Shown: positions 24,128 to 32,383 of the stretch, piece after piece
Layout: each line of letters starts with the position of its first letter
Position numbering within the stretch: the first letter of the stretch is position 1
From: Caviibacter sp963550915
GTDB lineage: Bacteria; Fusobacteriota; Fusobacteriia; Fusobacteriales; Leptotrichiaceae
DNA: 37,516 bases
Direction of reading: 5' to 3'
Assembly (NCBI GenBank): GCA_963550915.1
Contig: CAUVEB010000008.1
Location: 1-37,516 of the forward strand
Translations under genes and position numbers: made by a program
Notes under the pieces: model-generated
Told to the model about the DNA's origin: nothing
What the model saw: the letters and a program-made list of their open reading frames with translations, nothing else
Databases searched by the model: none

Positions 24128-24204
24128 TGGTGGATCCGACTGGGATCGAACCAGTGACCTCACGGTTATGAGCCGCGTGCTCTAACCATCTGAGCTACGG
24201 ATCC
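24128..24204 (-). tRNA. tRNA-Met(CAU), elongator
   Basis: A 77-base cloverleaf: acceptor GGATCCG/CGGATCC, anticodon loop CTCATAA (CAU), encoded CCA. A paired first base and lack of the three G-C initiator stem exclude the initiator. It reads most like elongator Met, but a lysidine-modified tRNA-Ile2 with the same CAU anticodon cannot be excluded by eye. Confidence 0.85.
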
Positions 24205-24212
24205 ATATAAAA

Positions 24213-24289
24213 TGGCGTACCTGAAGAGATTCGAACTCCTGGCCCACAGCTTAGAAGGCTGTTGCTCTATCCTGCTGAGCTACAGGTAC
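24213..24289 (-). tRNA. tRNA-Arg(UCU)
   Basis: A 77-base cloverleaf: acceptor GTACCTG/CAGGTAC, anticodon loop CTTCTAA (UCU), discriminator G, encoded CCA. It reads AGA, the preferred Arg codon in this AT-rich genome. Confidence 0.97.
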
Positions 24290-24309
24290 GCATAAGTTTA
24301 TGATTACGT

Positions 24310-24385
24310 TGGTGGGCTATACTGGTTTCGAACCAGTGACACCATGATTAAGAGTCATGTGCTCTACCAACTGAGCTAATAGCCC
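24310..24385 (-). tRNA. tRNA-Lys(CUU)
   Basis: A 76-base cloverleaf: acceptor GGGCTAT/ATAGCCC, anticodon loop CTCTTAA (CUU), encoded CCA. Outside the acceptor stem it is nearly identical to the adjacent tRNA-Lys(UUU), indicating tandem duplication. Confidence 0.97.
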
Positions 24386-24404
24386 TAAAAATCATTTGTA
24401 AAAA

Positions 24405-24480
24405 TGGTGAGCCATACTGGAATCGAACCAGTGACACCATGATTAAAAGTCATGTGCTCTACCGACTGAGCTAATGGCTC
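24405..24480 (-). tRNA. tRNA-Lys(UUU)
   Basis: A 76-base cloverleaf: acceptor GAGCCAT/ATGGCTC, anticodon loop CTTTTAA (UUU), encoded CCA. It is an expected substrate of the mnmA and mnmE products encoded in the window. Confidence 0.97.
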
Positions 24481-24483
24481 ATA

Positions 24484-24559
24484 TGGAGCGGGAAACGAGG
24501 GTCGAACTCGCGACATTCAGCTTGGAAGGCTGACGCTCTACCATCTGAGCTATTCCCGC
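24484..24559 (-). tRNA. tRNA-Gly(UCC)
   Basis: A 76-base cloverleaf: acceptor GCGGGAA/TTCCCGC, anticodon loop CTTCCAA (UCC), discriminator U, encoded CCA. Confidence 0.97.
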
Positions 24560-24571
24560 ACTATATATTAT

Positions 24572-24648
24572 TGGTTGCGGAGATTGGATTTGAACCAATG
24601 ACCTTCGGGTTATGAGCCCGACGAGCTGCCTGACTGCTCTACTCCGCG
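24572..24648 (-). tRNA. Initiator tRNA-fMet(CAU)
   Basis: A 77-base cloverleaf with the initiator hallmarks: unpaired C1 and A72 at the acceptor end, three consecutive G-C pairs in the anticodon stem (CGGGCTCATAACCCG), and encoded CCA. Confidence 0.97.
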
Positions 24649-24657
24649 ATAAAGAAG

Positions 24658-24744
24658 TGGTGCCTCGGACCAGACTCGAACTGGTACGGATATACATCCA
24701 CAGGATTTTAAGTCCTGTGCGTCTACCGATTTCGCCACCAAGGC
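24658..24744 (-). tRNA. tRNA-Leu(UAA)
   Basis: An 87-base class II tRNA: acceptor GCCTTGG/CCGAGGC, anticodon loop CTTAAAA (UAA), long variable arm, discriminator A as LeuRS requires, encoded CCA. It is the first tRNA of the operon. Confidence 0.97.
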
Positions 24745-24768
24745 ACATTTCTTATTAAGACAAAAATA

Positions 24769-24797
24769 ATTATATACTATTTAAAAATGTTTGTCAA
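24769..24797 (-). promoter_or_regulatory. Consensus promoter of the ten-tRNA operon
   Basis: The minus strand reads TTGACA (complement of 24792-24797), 17 bases, TATAAT (complement of 24769-24774), a perfect sigma-70 consensus. No convincing terminator is visible between rqcP and this promoter. Confidence 0.92.
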
Positions 24798-24894
24798 CTT
24801 ATTTTTTTATTTTTTTATAATTTTTTTATATCTTTTGTTCTTATACTTATATATTGTATATTTTTTTAAATTTATACACTAAATATTGATATAC

Positions 24895-25140
24895 TTAAGA
24901 TTTAAATTTTATATATTTTTCAACTTCTTCTTTAGGAACAATTTGAGTTGGTATTTCTAACACCTCAAATTTAATTATATGATTAAAATATTTTAGCTCA
25001 ATATCATCATCTTTTTTTACAGTATATGACGGTTTTTTCACATCATTGTTAACCATTACATTACCTGCATCGCATAATTCTTGTGCTATAGTCCTTCTTT
25101 TTATTATTCTAATCAATTTTAAAAATTTATCTAATCTCAT
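24895..25140 (-). CDS. rqcP: S4-domain ribosome quality-control factor RqcP
   Basis: The 81-residue protein is a minimal S4 RNA-binding domain: MRLDKFLKLIRIIKRRTIA, then a basic GNVMVNNDVKKPSYTVKKDD loop. It matches the YabO/RqcP and Hsp15 group. RqcP binds stalled 50S-nascent-chain complexes and helps RqcH add alanine tails. The N-terminal similarity to B. subtilis YabO is strong from memory of that sequence. It overlaps the lipoprotein gene upstream by 14 bases and lies downstream of mfd; yabO also lies downstream of mfd in B. subtilis. Confidence 0.85.
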   Translation of the reverse strand: MRLDKFLKLIRIIKRRTIAQELCDAGNVMVNNDVKKPSYTVKKDDDIELKYFNHIIKFEVLEIPTQIVPKEEVEKYIKFKS

Positions 25141-25633
25141 TTTTGCTCCAGTTATTATAGCTACTTATAGTTCTACTAACAGCTAATATGTATGAATTTG
25201 TTTTAGTATTCTTTAGTGTTTCATTTACAGCTATTAAAAAAGAAAGAGTTTTTAAATTAGGATTTTTTTCTTTTCTTAGTTTAATTATAGCCATAGTTGT
25301 TTGTTTTTCAATATTTTCAACACTGTCTATAAGTGAATACTCTTGTTTTAGTGCTTTTAATATTTTCTTTTCATTTTCAGTATAGATAACTTTGTTAATA
25401 TCTTGTACTTCTTCTTTTTTTTCTGGTTCTTTAGGTTTTGTTATCTTTTTTTGTGTTTCTTCACGTTCTTTTTTTATATTATTATTATTTTCTTTTTTAT
25501 TATTTTGTACTTGCTTTGTTTGTTTTTTTGGTCTATTTGCATATGGATCTTGTGTTGAAAACATAGCTTTCATACTTGTACAAGACATTGAAAGCATTAT
25601 ATAAGCTAGTAATATAACTTTTATTTTTTTCAT
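25127..25633 (-). CDS. Small lipoprotein with a charged linker
   Basis: The start is the ATG at 25633. A GTG three codons upstream lies inside the AGGTGA ribosome-binding site. The 168-residue product has a lipoprotein signal (KVILLAYIMLSMSC, lipobox Cys near residue 18). A long Lys/Glu/Asn/Pro-rich disordered linker (about 35-80) follows, and then a helical C-terminal half with no recognised domain. The linker could span part of the cell wall or periplasm. I do not recognise the family. It sits between mfd and rqcP, overlapping the latter. Confidence 0.75.
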   Translation of the reverse strand: MKKIKVILLAYIMLSMSCTSMKAMFSTQDPYANRPKKQTKQVQNNKKENNNNIKKEREETQKKITKPKEPEKKEEVQDINKVIYTENEKKILKALKQEYSLIDSVENIEKQTTMAIIKLRKEKNPNLKTLSFLIAVNETLKNTKTNSYILAVSRTISSYNNWSKNEIR

Positions 25634-25642
25634 TTTAATCAC

Positions 25643-28318
25643 CTATGAAATTATTTTTAGAAATTCTTCTTTATCTAATGTTACCACATTTGATGGTAAA
25701 AGTGAACTTTTTTCAACATAATATAGTTTTATCTTAGAATCTTTTTCATATACCTTTGTTATAAACTCGTAACTTGCAAAAATTCTAGCCTTTATATTTA
25801 CAAGAAAATCTGATACTTCTTTTGGAAGTTTACCATATATATCTATCATTTCTTCTTCGATTTCATTTACTTCTCTTATTTCACTTGCTTCACTAAGTCT
25901 TTTGTATATTTTTATTCTTTCATCATCACTAATATATTCACTTGGTATATGTCCACTATTTTTTAATACTATTTCAACATTTTCTAATTTTGTTTTTTTA
26001 TTACCTTTTTGTTTTTCTATTTCTTCATTTAAAAGTTTAATATATAGATCATATCCAAAACTTTCTATAACTCCGTGTTGTTTATCTCCTAAAATTTCGC
26101 CTGCTCCTCTTATTTGCATATCCTCAAATGATAATTTATATCCTGCACCACTAATATTTTCGATTTCTACTATACTATCTTGTTTTAATTTACCTTTTTT
26201 ATTTATATTTTCATTTCTAAGTAAATAACAATAGGCTTTTCTATTTGAACGCCCAACTCTTCCACGAAGTTGATAAATTTGTGATAAACCTAATTTATTA
26301 AAGTTTTCTATTATTATTGTATTAGCATTTGATATATCAATACCATTTTCAATTATTGTAGAGCATAATAGCACTTGAAATTCTTCTGATATAAAGTCAT
26401 TTATTTTTCTTTTAATTTCTTTTGCAGGTAATTTACCATGTATATAGTCAACTTTTACAAAATCAGGAAGTATATTTTGTAAATCTTTTGCTTTTTGCTC
26501 CATATTGACTACATCATTTGAAACATAAAATACTTGTCCGTCTCTACTTAATTCTTGTAAAATAATTTTTTTTAGTTCTTTTTCTTCTATATTAGTTATT
26601 ATTTCAGTTTTTATAGGTATTCTATATGCTGGTGGTGTTGAGATTACAGAAATATCTCTTATACCTAAAAGTGTTAAGTTTAGGGTTCTTGGTATTGGTG
26701 TTGCAGTTAAAGTAAGTATATCTATATTATTTTTCTTATTTTTTATAATATCTTTTGCCTTTACTCCGAACTTTTGCTCTTCATCAATTATTAAAAGTCC
26801 TAAATTAGGAAATTCAAAATCATTACCTAGTATTTTATGTGTGCCTATTATTAAATCTGCTTTAGTTGTATCTTTTTTTGCATTTGACATTCTTGAAAAA
26901 ACTTCTATATTTATTGGATAATTTTCAAACCTTTTACAAAATCTTTCATAATGTTGGTTTGCAAGTATAGTTGTTGGAGCTAAAAGTACAACTTGATATC
27001 CACTTTCAATAGCCTTAAAAGCTGCACGCATGGCAATTTCTGTTTTACCATATCCAACATCACCACAAATAACTCTATCCATTACTCTTGTACTTTGCAT
27101 ATCTTGTTTTACTTCCATTATAGCTTTTTTCTGATCTGCTGTTTCTTCAAACTCAAAACCTTCTTCAAACTCTTGTTGCCATATACTGTCTTTTATAAAG
27201 GAAATTCCGATATTTTGGCTTCTTTTTGCTTGTATTTCTAATAATTGTTTTGCCATTTGTTCTATATTTTGTTTTAATTTCTTTTGTTTTAACTTAAAAC
27301 CTCTTCTACCAAGTTTATATAATTCTGGAGCATTATCATTTGAACCTATATATTTTTCTATCCTATCTAATGCTTGTATAGGAATATACAGTTTATCTTC
27401 ATCTGCATATTTTACACAAAGACATTCTTTGCCATTTAAAAGAGAAAGTCCCTCATAAATACCTATACCATATTGTACATGTATAACATAATCTCCTTTT
27501 TGTATAGCTGATACATTCTTGTATTTAAGACCTTTTTTACTAAGATTATCTTTATAGTTTATTAAATCTTTTTCATAATTTTTACCCTTAGTTTTTATTA
27601 CGTTTATACTAACAGAATTTTTTTGTATTTCTTCGTATCTTTTTCTATATATTTCTTCTTTGCTTTTATCAACAAAAATTAAATTTTCAAGATTATACTC
27701 TAAAAGCTCCTTATTTTCTAAAACTATTTTGGCATTTGAGTAAAGTTTTGATAAGCTAGTTATTATAATTTGATTACCAAAAAGATTATTTGAATAAATA
27801 TTAACTTTATCTATACTATTTATTGATTTTTGTGAAGTAACATCAAAAAACTTTATTTTTTCTACTTCAATATCAAAAAAACTAATTCTTATAGGATTTT
27901 CATTATTTGGTGAGAATATATCTACTATATCTCCTCTTCTCGAATATTCCCCTTCTTGTTCTAGTAAATAGTTTTTAGTATATCCGTAGTTTATAAGCTT
28001 GTCTTCTAGTTCACTCATTTTTATAGTTTGACCAATTTTAATATCAAATGATAAAACCTTATCAAAAAAAATTGACATTGCCAAAACAAAATCAATTATA
28101 ATTATATTTTTATCTTTTCTTGATAAAATATCAATTAACCTAATATTAGCCTCTACAAGTTCTTTTTTGTCTTGTGAATTTGTCTTAAAAATATGTATAT
28201 TACTACTATTTAATTTACTATAATAGTACTGCATATTTTTTAAGGATGAGCTTATATATATCACTGTATTTTCTTGTTCTTCAAGAAATGCAGGAATATT
28301 TTCTTTTAAAAATTCCAT
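25643..28318 (-). CDS. mfd: Transcription-repair coupling factor, short form
   Basis: Mfd removes RNA polymerase stalled at DNA damage and recruits UvrA. The 891-residue protein has a reduced UvrB-like N-terminal part and the RNA-polymerase-interacting domain (YVIHVQYGIGIYEG at about 277-290). The translocase motors have Walker A GDVGYGKT (419-426), the DEEQ box, LTATPIPRTL and QLRGRVGRSNR, and a C-terminal TRCF domain closes the protein. E. coli Mfd is about 1150 residues; the roughly 200 missing residues are upstream of the RID. The dciA-like gene ends 14 bases upstream, so no longer start is possible. Confidence 0.93.
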   Translation of the reverse strand: MEFLKENIPAFLEEQENTVIYISSSLKNMQYYYSKLNSSNIHIFKTNSQDKKELVEANIRLIDILSRKDKNIIIIDFVLAMSIFFDKVLSFDIKIGQTIKMSELEDKLINYGYTKNYLLEQEGEYSRRGDIVDIFSPNNENPIRISFFDIEVEKIKFFDVTSQKSINSIDKVNIYSNNLFGNQIIITSLSKLYSNAKIVLENKELLEYNLENLIFVDKSKEEIYRKRYEEIQKNSVSINVIKTKGKNYEKDLINYKDNLSKKGLKYKNVSAIQKGDYVIHVQYGIGIYEGLSLLNGKECLCVKYADEDKLYIPIQALDRIEKYIGSNDNAPELYKLGRRGFKLKQKKLKQNIEQMAKQLLEIQAKRSQNIGISFIKDSIWQQEFEEGFEFEETADQKKAIMEVKQDMQSTRVMDRVICGDVGYGKTEIAMRAAFKAIESGYQVVLLAPTTILANQHYERFCKRFENYPINIEVFSRMSNAKKDTTKADLIIGTHKILGNDFEFPNLGLLIIDEEQKFGVKAKDIIKNKKNNIDILTLTATPIPRTLNLTLLGIRDISVISTPPAYRIPIKTEIITNIEEKELKKIILQELSRDGQVFYVSNDVVNMEQKAKDLQNILPDFVKVDYIHGKLPAKEIKRKINDFISEEFQVLLCSTIIENGIDISNANTIIIENFNKLGLSQIYQLRGRVGRSNRKAYCYLLRNENINKKGKLKQDSIVEIENISGAGYKLSFEDMQIRGAGEILGDKQHGVIESFGYDLYIKLLNEEIEKQKGNKKTKLENVEIVLKNSGHIPSEYISDDERIKIYKRLSEASEIREVNEIEEEMIDIYGKLPKEVSDFLVNIKARIFASYEFITKVYEKDSKIKLYYVEKSSLLPSNVVTLDKEEFLKIIS

Positions 28319-28332
28319 TTTTATCCTTTTTA

Positions 28333-29175
28333 TTAAAATTCTATTTCTATATCTTTATCAAACCTATATTTAATACTATTTTTTAGCTTATAAACAATCT
28401 TATTTTTTACAAGTTGTTTTGTGTTTTTATCCTTACTCTTAGTATCAAATATTGCATATTCTTCCAGTTCTTTAGATAAATTTATTTTTTCATTTTCAAG
28501 TGCATCTTCAACTTTTTCAAACATTAAAATATAGATATTATCAAGTATCTTATTATTGGCGATATCAAATATCTTATACGGTATATCAAAAACTTTTTTT
28601 GCCTCTTCTTTTGTCATATATATATTTTCTATTATCTTATTTCTTGCATATTCTATTTTTAACTTATCTTTTTCATTTCTACACATTATACATATGTTTT
28701 CTTTATAAAAATTTTGAAAATATTCTTTGCAAATATCACATTTAACATAATTTTTTTCTTTATATATATTTTCTCTTACTGTATTTATTGTAGCAAAAGA
28801 TATTAGGAGCTTTTTTAAAGTTTCATCTTCAACATTTTCATATTTTTTTTCAATATCTTTTCTTATATTTTGAACATTTATTGCAGTTTTATCTACTGTT
28901 TTAGTTTGTATCTCTTTTTTTATTACTTTTTTAGGATTATATACTATTTGTACATCATCTATATTAAACTCTTTTTTTAATTTTTCTAAAATTTCAGTTT
29001 TTAAAAGTTGTAGTTGTGTGTTTATATTAGGCTCGTTTACAAATATTGTAGCAATTTTATCTTTAATAGATAAACTTGTATGTTCATAAATAAAGTCGCC
29101 TATAATATTTTTAAATTTTGTATCAGTATTAAATCTAGCTAAAAAAGTTCCTAATTTTGTAAACTTATTCTTCAT
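28333..29175 (-). CDS. DciA-like (DUF721) protein with a Cys4 zinc finger
   Basis: The first ~75 residues (KIATIFVNEPNINTQLQLL and EILEKLKKEF) match the KH-like fold of DUF721/DciA, the helicase-loading factor in bacteria lacking DnaC or DnaI. A Lys-rich linker, a zinc finger with Cys146/Cys149 and Cys162/Cys165, and a helical C-terminal region follow. The 280-residue total is longer than usual DUF721 proteins (about 100-170). The position between recF and mfd in the dnaA cluster fits a replication role. Loader function is inferred. It overlaps the end of recF by 11 bases. Confidence 0.75.
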   Translation of the reverse strand: MKNKFTKLGTFLARFNTDTKFKNIIGDFIYEHTSLSIKDKIATIFVNEPNINTQLQLLKTEILEKLKKEFNIDDVQIVYNPKKVIKKEIQTKTVDKTAINVQNIRKDIEKKYENVEDETLKKLLISFATINTVRENIYKEKNYVKCDICKEYFQNFYKENICIMCRNEKDKLKIEYARNKIIENIYMTKEEAKKVFDIPYKIFDIANNKILDNIYILMFEKVEDALENEKINLSKELEEYAIFDTKSKDKNTKQLVKNKIVYKLKNSIKYRFDKDIEIEF

Positions 29176-30241
29176 TTATTATTTCACCTTCATTTATATA
29201 GAAAGTTTTGCCTTTTATACCTAATTTTTCAGTTGATGTGAAAAAACATTGTATATCTTTTTCTAAAAAATATTCTAGTATCTTATTTTTTCTTATTTCA
29301 TCAAAATATGAAGCTATATCATCTATTAAAAAGATTGGTGTGTTTTTCTTTTCAGAAATTATATACTCCATTTGTGCTAGTTTAAGTGCAAAAATAATTG
29401 ATTTTTTCTCACCTTGAGATGCAAATGACTTTGCTTTTTGACCGTTAATATAAAAAGAGTATTCATCTTTTTGCGGTCCTATTTGAGAATAACCATAGTT
29501 TAGCTCTATTTGTCTTTTTTTACTTATCTGTTCTCTTATTTCTTGCTCTATTTGTTCTTTAGACTTACTTTCTGACATTGTTATAAAGCTTTCATATCTT
29601 ATCTGCACTTTTTTATTTTTATCAAAAAGCTCATTATATTTCTTTTCTAATATATCTGATATTTTTTTAATATATTCATGTCTTTTTATTAAAATATTAG
29701 AAGATAATTCAATAAATTTTTCTTCATATATATTAAATAAAGGGTCTTTTATATTTTTTTCTTTAAAATATCCATTTCTTATTTTTAATATTTTTTGAAA
29801 ATTTAAAATTTCTTTTAAATATATCCTATTAGTCTGTGCTATTTCATAATTAAAAAACTTTCTTCTTGTTATAGGAGAACCTGTTATTATTTCAATATCT
29901 TCAGGTATAAAATATATGGCTAAAATTTCTCCTATATAATTTGTGTAATTTGTTATTTTTTTATTAATATAAAAGGTTCTTTTTTGTGGTGTTAATTCTA
30001 ATGAGTACTTATTTTTATTTGTCTTAGCAAAAATAAGCATCCTTTTTTCTTGATGCTTAATTTGATCTATATTCTTTTTTGTTCTAAAACTTTTACCAGT
30101 TGCTATAAAATAGATTGCTTCAATTATTGATGTTTTACCTTGTGCGTTTTTACCGTAAATAAAATTAAATTTTTTATCAAAAATAATCTTATTTTCTTTA
30201 AGTAATCTATAATTTTTACTCATAAGTTCTTCTAAGTACAT
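29165..30241 (-). CDS. recF: DNA replication/repair protein RecF
   Basis: RecF is an SMC-like ATPase that helps load RecA at gaps. The 358-residue protein has Walker A GKNAQGKT (30-37) and the usual EAIYFIATGKSFR. It also has the ABC-type signature FASQGEKKS (about 273-281) and Walker B FLIDDIASYFD (about 303-313). The length is normal. It lies one base downstream of the yaaA stop and overlaps the DciA-like gene. dnaN, usually between dnaA and recF, is absent. Confidence 0.95.
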   Translation of the reverse strand: MYLEELMSKNYRLLKENKIIFDKKFNFIYGKNAQGKTSIIEAIYFIATGKSFRTKKNIDQIKHQEKRMLIFAKTNKNKYSLELTPQKRTFYINKKITNYTNYIGEILAIYFIPEDIEIITGSPITRRKFFNYEIAQTNRIYLKEILNFQKILKIRNGYFKEKNIKDPLFNIYEEKFIELSSNILIKRHEYIKKISDILEKKYNELFDKNKKVQIRYESFITMSESKSKEQIEQEIREQISKKRQIELNYGYSQIGPQKDEYSFYINGQKAKSFASQGEKKSIIFALKLAQMEYIISEKKNTPIFLIDDIASYFDEIRKNKILEYFLEKDIQCFFTSTEKLGIKGKTFYINEGEIINEE

Positions 30242-30242
30242 G

Positions 30243-30446
30243 TTAATCTACCGTTATTTCTTCGTTTTCAAATGTTACAACGTATCCTTTATATATTTTT
30301 CTTCCTCTTCTTAGTTCAACTTCTCCGTTTACTAAAACTTTTCCACTTAATATGCATTCCTTGGCTATCCCACCAGATTCTACAACATTTGCATATTTTA
30401 GTAATTGATCTAATTTTATATATGGTGTTGTTATGCTTATCTTCAT
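30243..30446 (-). CDS. yaaA: S4-domain RNA-binding protein YaaA
   Basis: The 67-residue protein is a single S4-like domain (IKLDQLLKYANVVESGGIAK, then GKVLVNGEVELRRGRKI), the pattern of the small YaaA proteins encoded between dnaA/dnaN and recF in many low-GC bacteria. It has been linked to ribosome biogenesis in B. subtilis. It is 8 bases from dnaA and one base from recF. Confidence 0.9.
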   Translation of the reverse strand: MKISITTPYIKLDQLLKYANVVESGGIAKECILSGKVLVNGEVELRRGRKIYKGYVVTFENEEITVD

Positions 30447-30454
30447 TTTACCAC

Positions 30455-31837
30455 CTATTCTGTTATTTTTTTGATTATATCAGATATTTCACTTTTTATT
30501 CCATCTTCGTCAATTTCAACTTTTTTCCTTATTTTCCCTATTGCATTTAATACTGTTGAATGGTCTTTATCAAAAATCTTACCTATTGATGTTACTGTTA
30601 TATCAGTTTTTTCTTTCATTATATACATTGCTACCTGTCTTGGTAGTAAAATTTCTTTATTTCTTTTTGTTGATTTTAATTCATCTTCATCAATTTCAAA
30701 GTATCTTGCAGTAACTTCAATTATTTTTTCACTTGTTATTCTAGCTTTTTCAACTTCCATTCTTCTTTCAAACTCAAATTTTACAAGGTCTATAGTTGGT
30801 TTTTCAGCAAGTAGTGTTGATCTTGCTATTATAGCGTTTAACATTCCTTGTAATTCTCTTACATTTTCAGTTACATTTTCTGCTATATATTCTAAAACTG
30901 AGTTATCTATAGCTTGATTTCTTTTTTCACAAAAACTTTGTAGTATAGCCATTCTAGTTGAGTATTCAGGTGGTCTTATTTCTGTACTTATACCTGAACC
31001 AAATCTCGTTCTTATTCTTTGTGATAGATTTTTTATTTCTTTTGGATTTCTATCACTTATTAAAATTATTTGTTTTTCTTTTTGTATAAGTGCATTAAAT
31101 GTATTGAAAAATTCTTCCTCTACACTACCGTCACCTTTACCAAATACTTTTTCAAAAAACTGAATATCATCTATTATTATTAAATCTAAATTTCTATATT
31201 TTTGTCTAAAGTTTTCAGCTGAATCTATATTATTTTTAAATATACTAAGTCCACCTTTTCTAATAGAAAGTAAATATTCATTATTAAATTCTTCAGCTGT
31301 TAAATATTTTACTTTTTTATCAGGGTTTAATTCTATTATCTTATTACCTATAGCTTGTGCCAAGTGGGTTTTACCAAGCCCTGAACCACCAAATAGGAGT
31401 ATAGGATTGTAAATAGGTTTATCTTCAAGAGTTGTAAGACACACATTATATGCTAAATTACTTGTTGATCCAACTATAAAGTTTTCAAGTCTTAATGATG
31501 TACTAAGATTTGTTTTTTGCTCTTCTTCATCTTCTTTTTCTTTTTTTGTTTCAATTATTTCATAAAATGAATTTTCAGCTATTATTTCTCTTTTTATTAC
31601 AACATCTACTTCATATCCATGTATCAAAAAAAATGAATTTAAAATTTCTTTTAAACCGTCTTTCATTTTTTCAACTTCTTCTTTTATATATGCAGATCCT
31701 GTATGTAAATAACAAACCTTATCTACAACATTATGTAATGTTACTTGGTTTAGTGTCATTTCATTTTCTCTACCATATCTATTACAATAAAATTCCTTAG
31801 CCATTTTCCAGATGCTATCAATCGTTTTTTGTTCCAT
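30455..31837 (-). CDS. dnaA: Chromosomal replication initiator DnaA
   Basis: DnaA opens oriC. The 460-residue protein has an N-terminal interaction domain and a short acidic linker (about 95-110). The AAA+ core has Walker A GGSGLGKT (150-157), Walker B IIIDD (220-224) and the arginine-finger region RIRTRFGSGI. The C-terminal helix-turn-helix has RNKEILLPRQVAMY and the signature DKDHSTVLNAI. A few extra residues (KVFGKGDGS) follow Walker B. It is the first gene of the minus-strand arm, with a promoter inside the origin region, so autoregulation through DnaA boxes is likely. Confidence 0.97.
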   Translation of the reverse strand: MEQKTIDSIWKMAKEFYCNRYGRENEMTLNQVTLHNVVDKVCYLHTGSAYIKEEVEKMKDGLKEILNSFFLIHGYEVDVVIKREIIAENSFYEIIETKKEKEDEEEQKTNLSTSLRLENFIVGSTSNLAYNVCLTTLEDKPIYNPILLFGGSGLGKTHLAQAIGNKIIELNPDKKVKYLTAEEFNNEYLLSIRKGGLSIFKNNIDSAENFRQKYRNLDLIIIDDIQFFEKVFGKGDGSVEEEFFNTFNALIQKEKQIILISDRNPKEIKNLSQRIRTRFGSGISTEIRPPEYSTRMAILQSFCEKRNQAIDNSVLEYIAENVTENVRELQGMLNAIIARSTLLAEKPTIDLVKFEFERRMEVEKARITSEKIIEVTARYFEIDEDELKSTKRNKEILLPRQVAMYIMKEKTDITVTSIGKIFDKDHSTVLNAIGKIRKKVEIDEDGIKSEISDIIKKITE

Positions 31838-31869
31838 TTTTATCTACTCCATTTTGTCTTATTACATAA

Positions 31870-31898
31870 AATATACTATATGTATTATATTAAGTCAA
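31870..31898 (-). promoter_or_regulatory. dnaA promoter
   Basis: The minus strand reads TTGACT (complement of 31893-31898), 17 bases, TATATT (complement of 31870-31875), about 33 bases before the dnaA ATG. DnaA boxes lie just upstream. Confidence 0.75.
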
Positions 31899-31924
31899 TG
31901 ATAATAAGTTTTGCACTTTTCCAC

Positions 31925-32290
31925 TATCTTTTCAACAAAAACAGGCGTATTTATCAGCCTTTAAATTAGTTTTCCACAAAAAAGCATAGTTTTCCACAAA
32001 AATTTAAGTATTGTTTTCTTTATTTTTATAAAAAGTTTTCCACAAAAAAATATTTAAAAAATTTTTTCAACGTCATTTCTTGAAAATATGTTGATACTCT
32101 GTTGATATATTTTTATGTCGTTTTTTATCAACAATTTATCCACAAAATATTAACAGGTTTTAATTTATGTAGATACTAAAATTTAGCTTTTTTAACATTT
32201 CAATGTTGTATAATAATAATAATATTTAAATTAAAGAATATATATTATATATATTTTTTGTTGAAAAAAATTAAAAACTACAAAAGTTAT
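31925..32290. other. Replication origin (oriC) with DnaA boxes and AT-rich unwinding region
   Basis: The 546-base gap between dnaA and rpmH holds a consensus DnaA box TTATCCACA (32136-32144) and three TTTTCCACA boxes (31970-31978, 31990-31998, 32036-32044), all on the plus strand. Weaker boxes are TTTTCAACA (31929-31937), TTATCAACA (32125-32133) and two inverted TGTTGATA copies (32089-32096, 32100-32107). An almost pure A/T stretch follows (32205-32280), starting with TAATAATAATAAT, a candidate unwinding element. Position between dnaA and rpmH is the classical oriC location. The exact unwinding point is inferred. Confidence 0.88.
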
Positions 32291-32319
32291 TAATAGATTT
32301 ACAATTTTAATTATATTTC

Positions 32320-32348
32320 TTGACAATTACAACTTTTTCCTATATTAT
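32320..32348 (+). promoter_or_regulatory. rpmH promoter
   Basis: TTGACA (32320-32325), 17 bases, TATTAT (32343-32348). It is followed by an AAAGGA ribosome-binding site and the rpmH ATG at 32384. Confidence 0.88.
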
Positions 32349-32383
32349 ACTTATATGTAAATAAAATCTGAAAGGAAAAATAA

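Noticed and set aside
24128..24204. Calling the CAU tRNA a tRNA-Ile2
   Set aside because: The stem features look more like elongator Met, but a tilS-modified Ile tRNA could not be formally excluded, so confidence was lowered instead.
24479..24748. An 89-residue open frame on the minus strand across the tRNA cluster
   Set aside because: It runs through tRNA-Gly, tRNA-fMet and tRNA-Leu and has no ribosome-binding site; it is a by-product of the tRNA sequences.
30471..31800. Long plus-strand frames of 148 and 96 residues opposite dnaA
   Set aside because: dnaA is certain on the minus strand, and the antisense frames have low-complexity Ser/Leu/Phe composition expected from AT-rich reverse reading.
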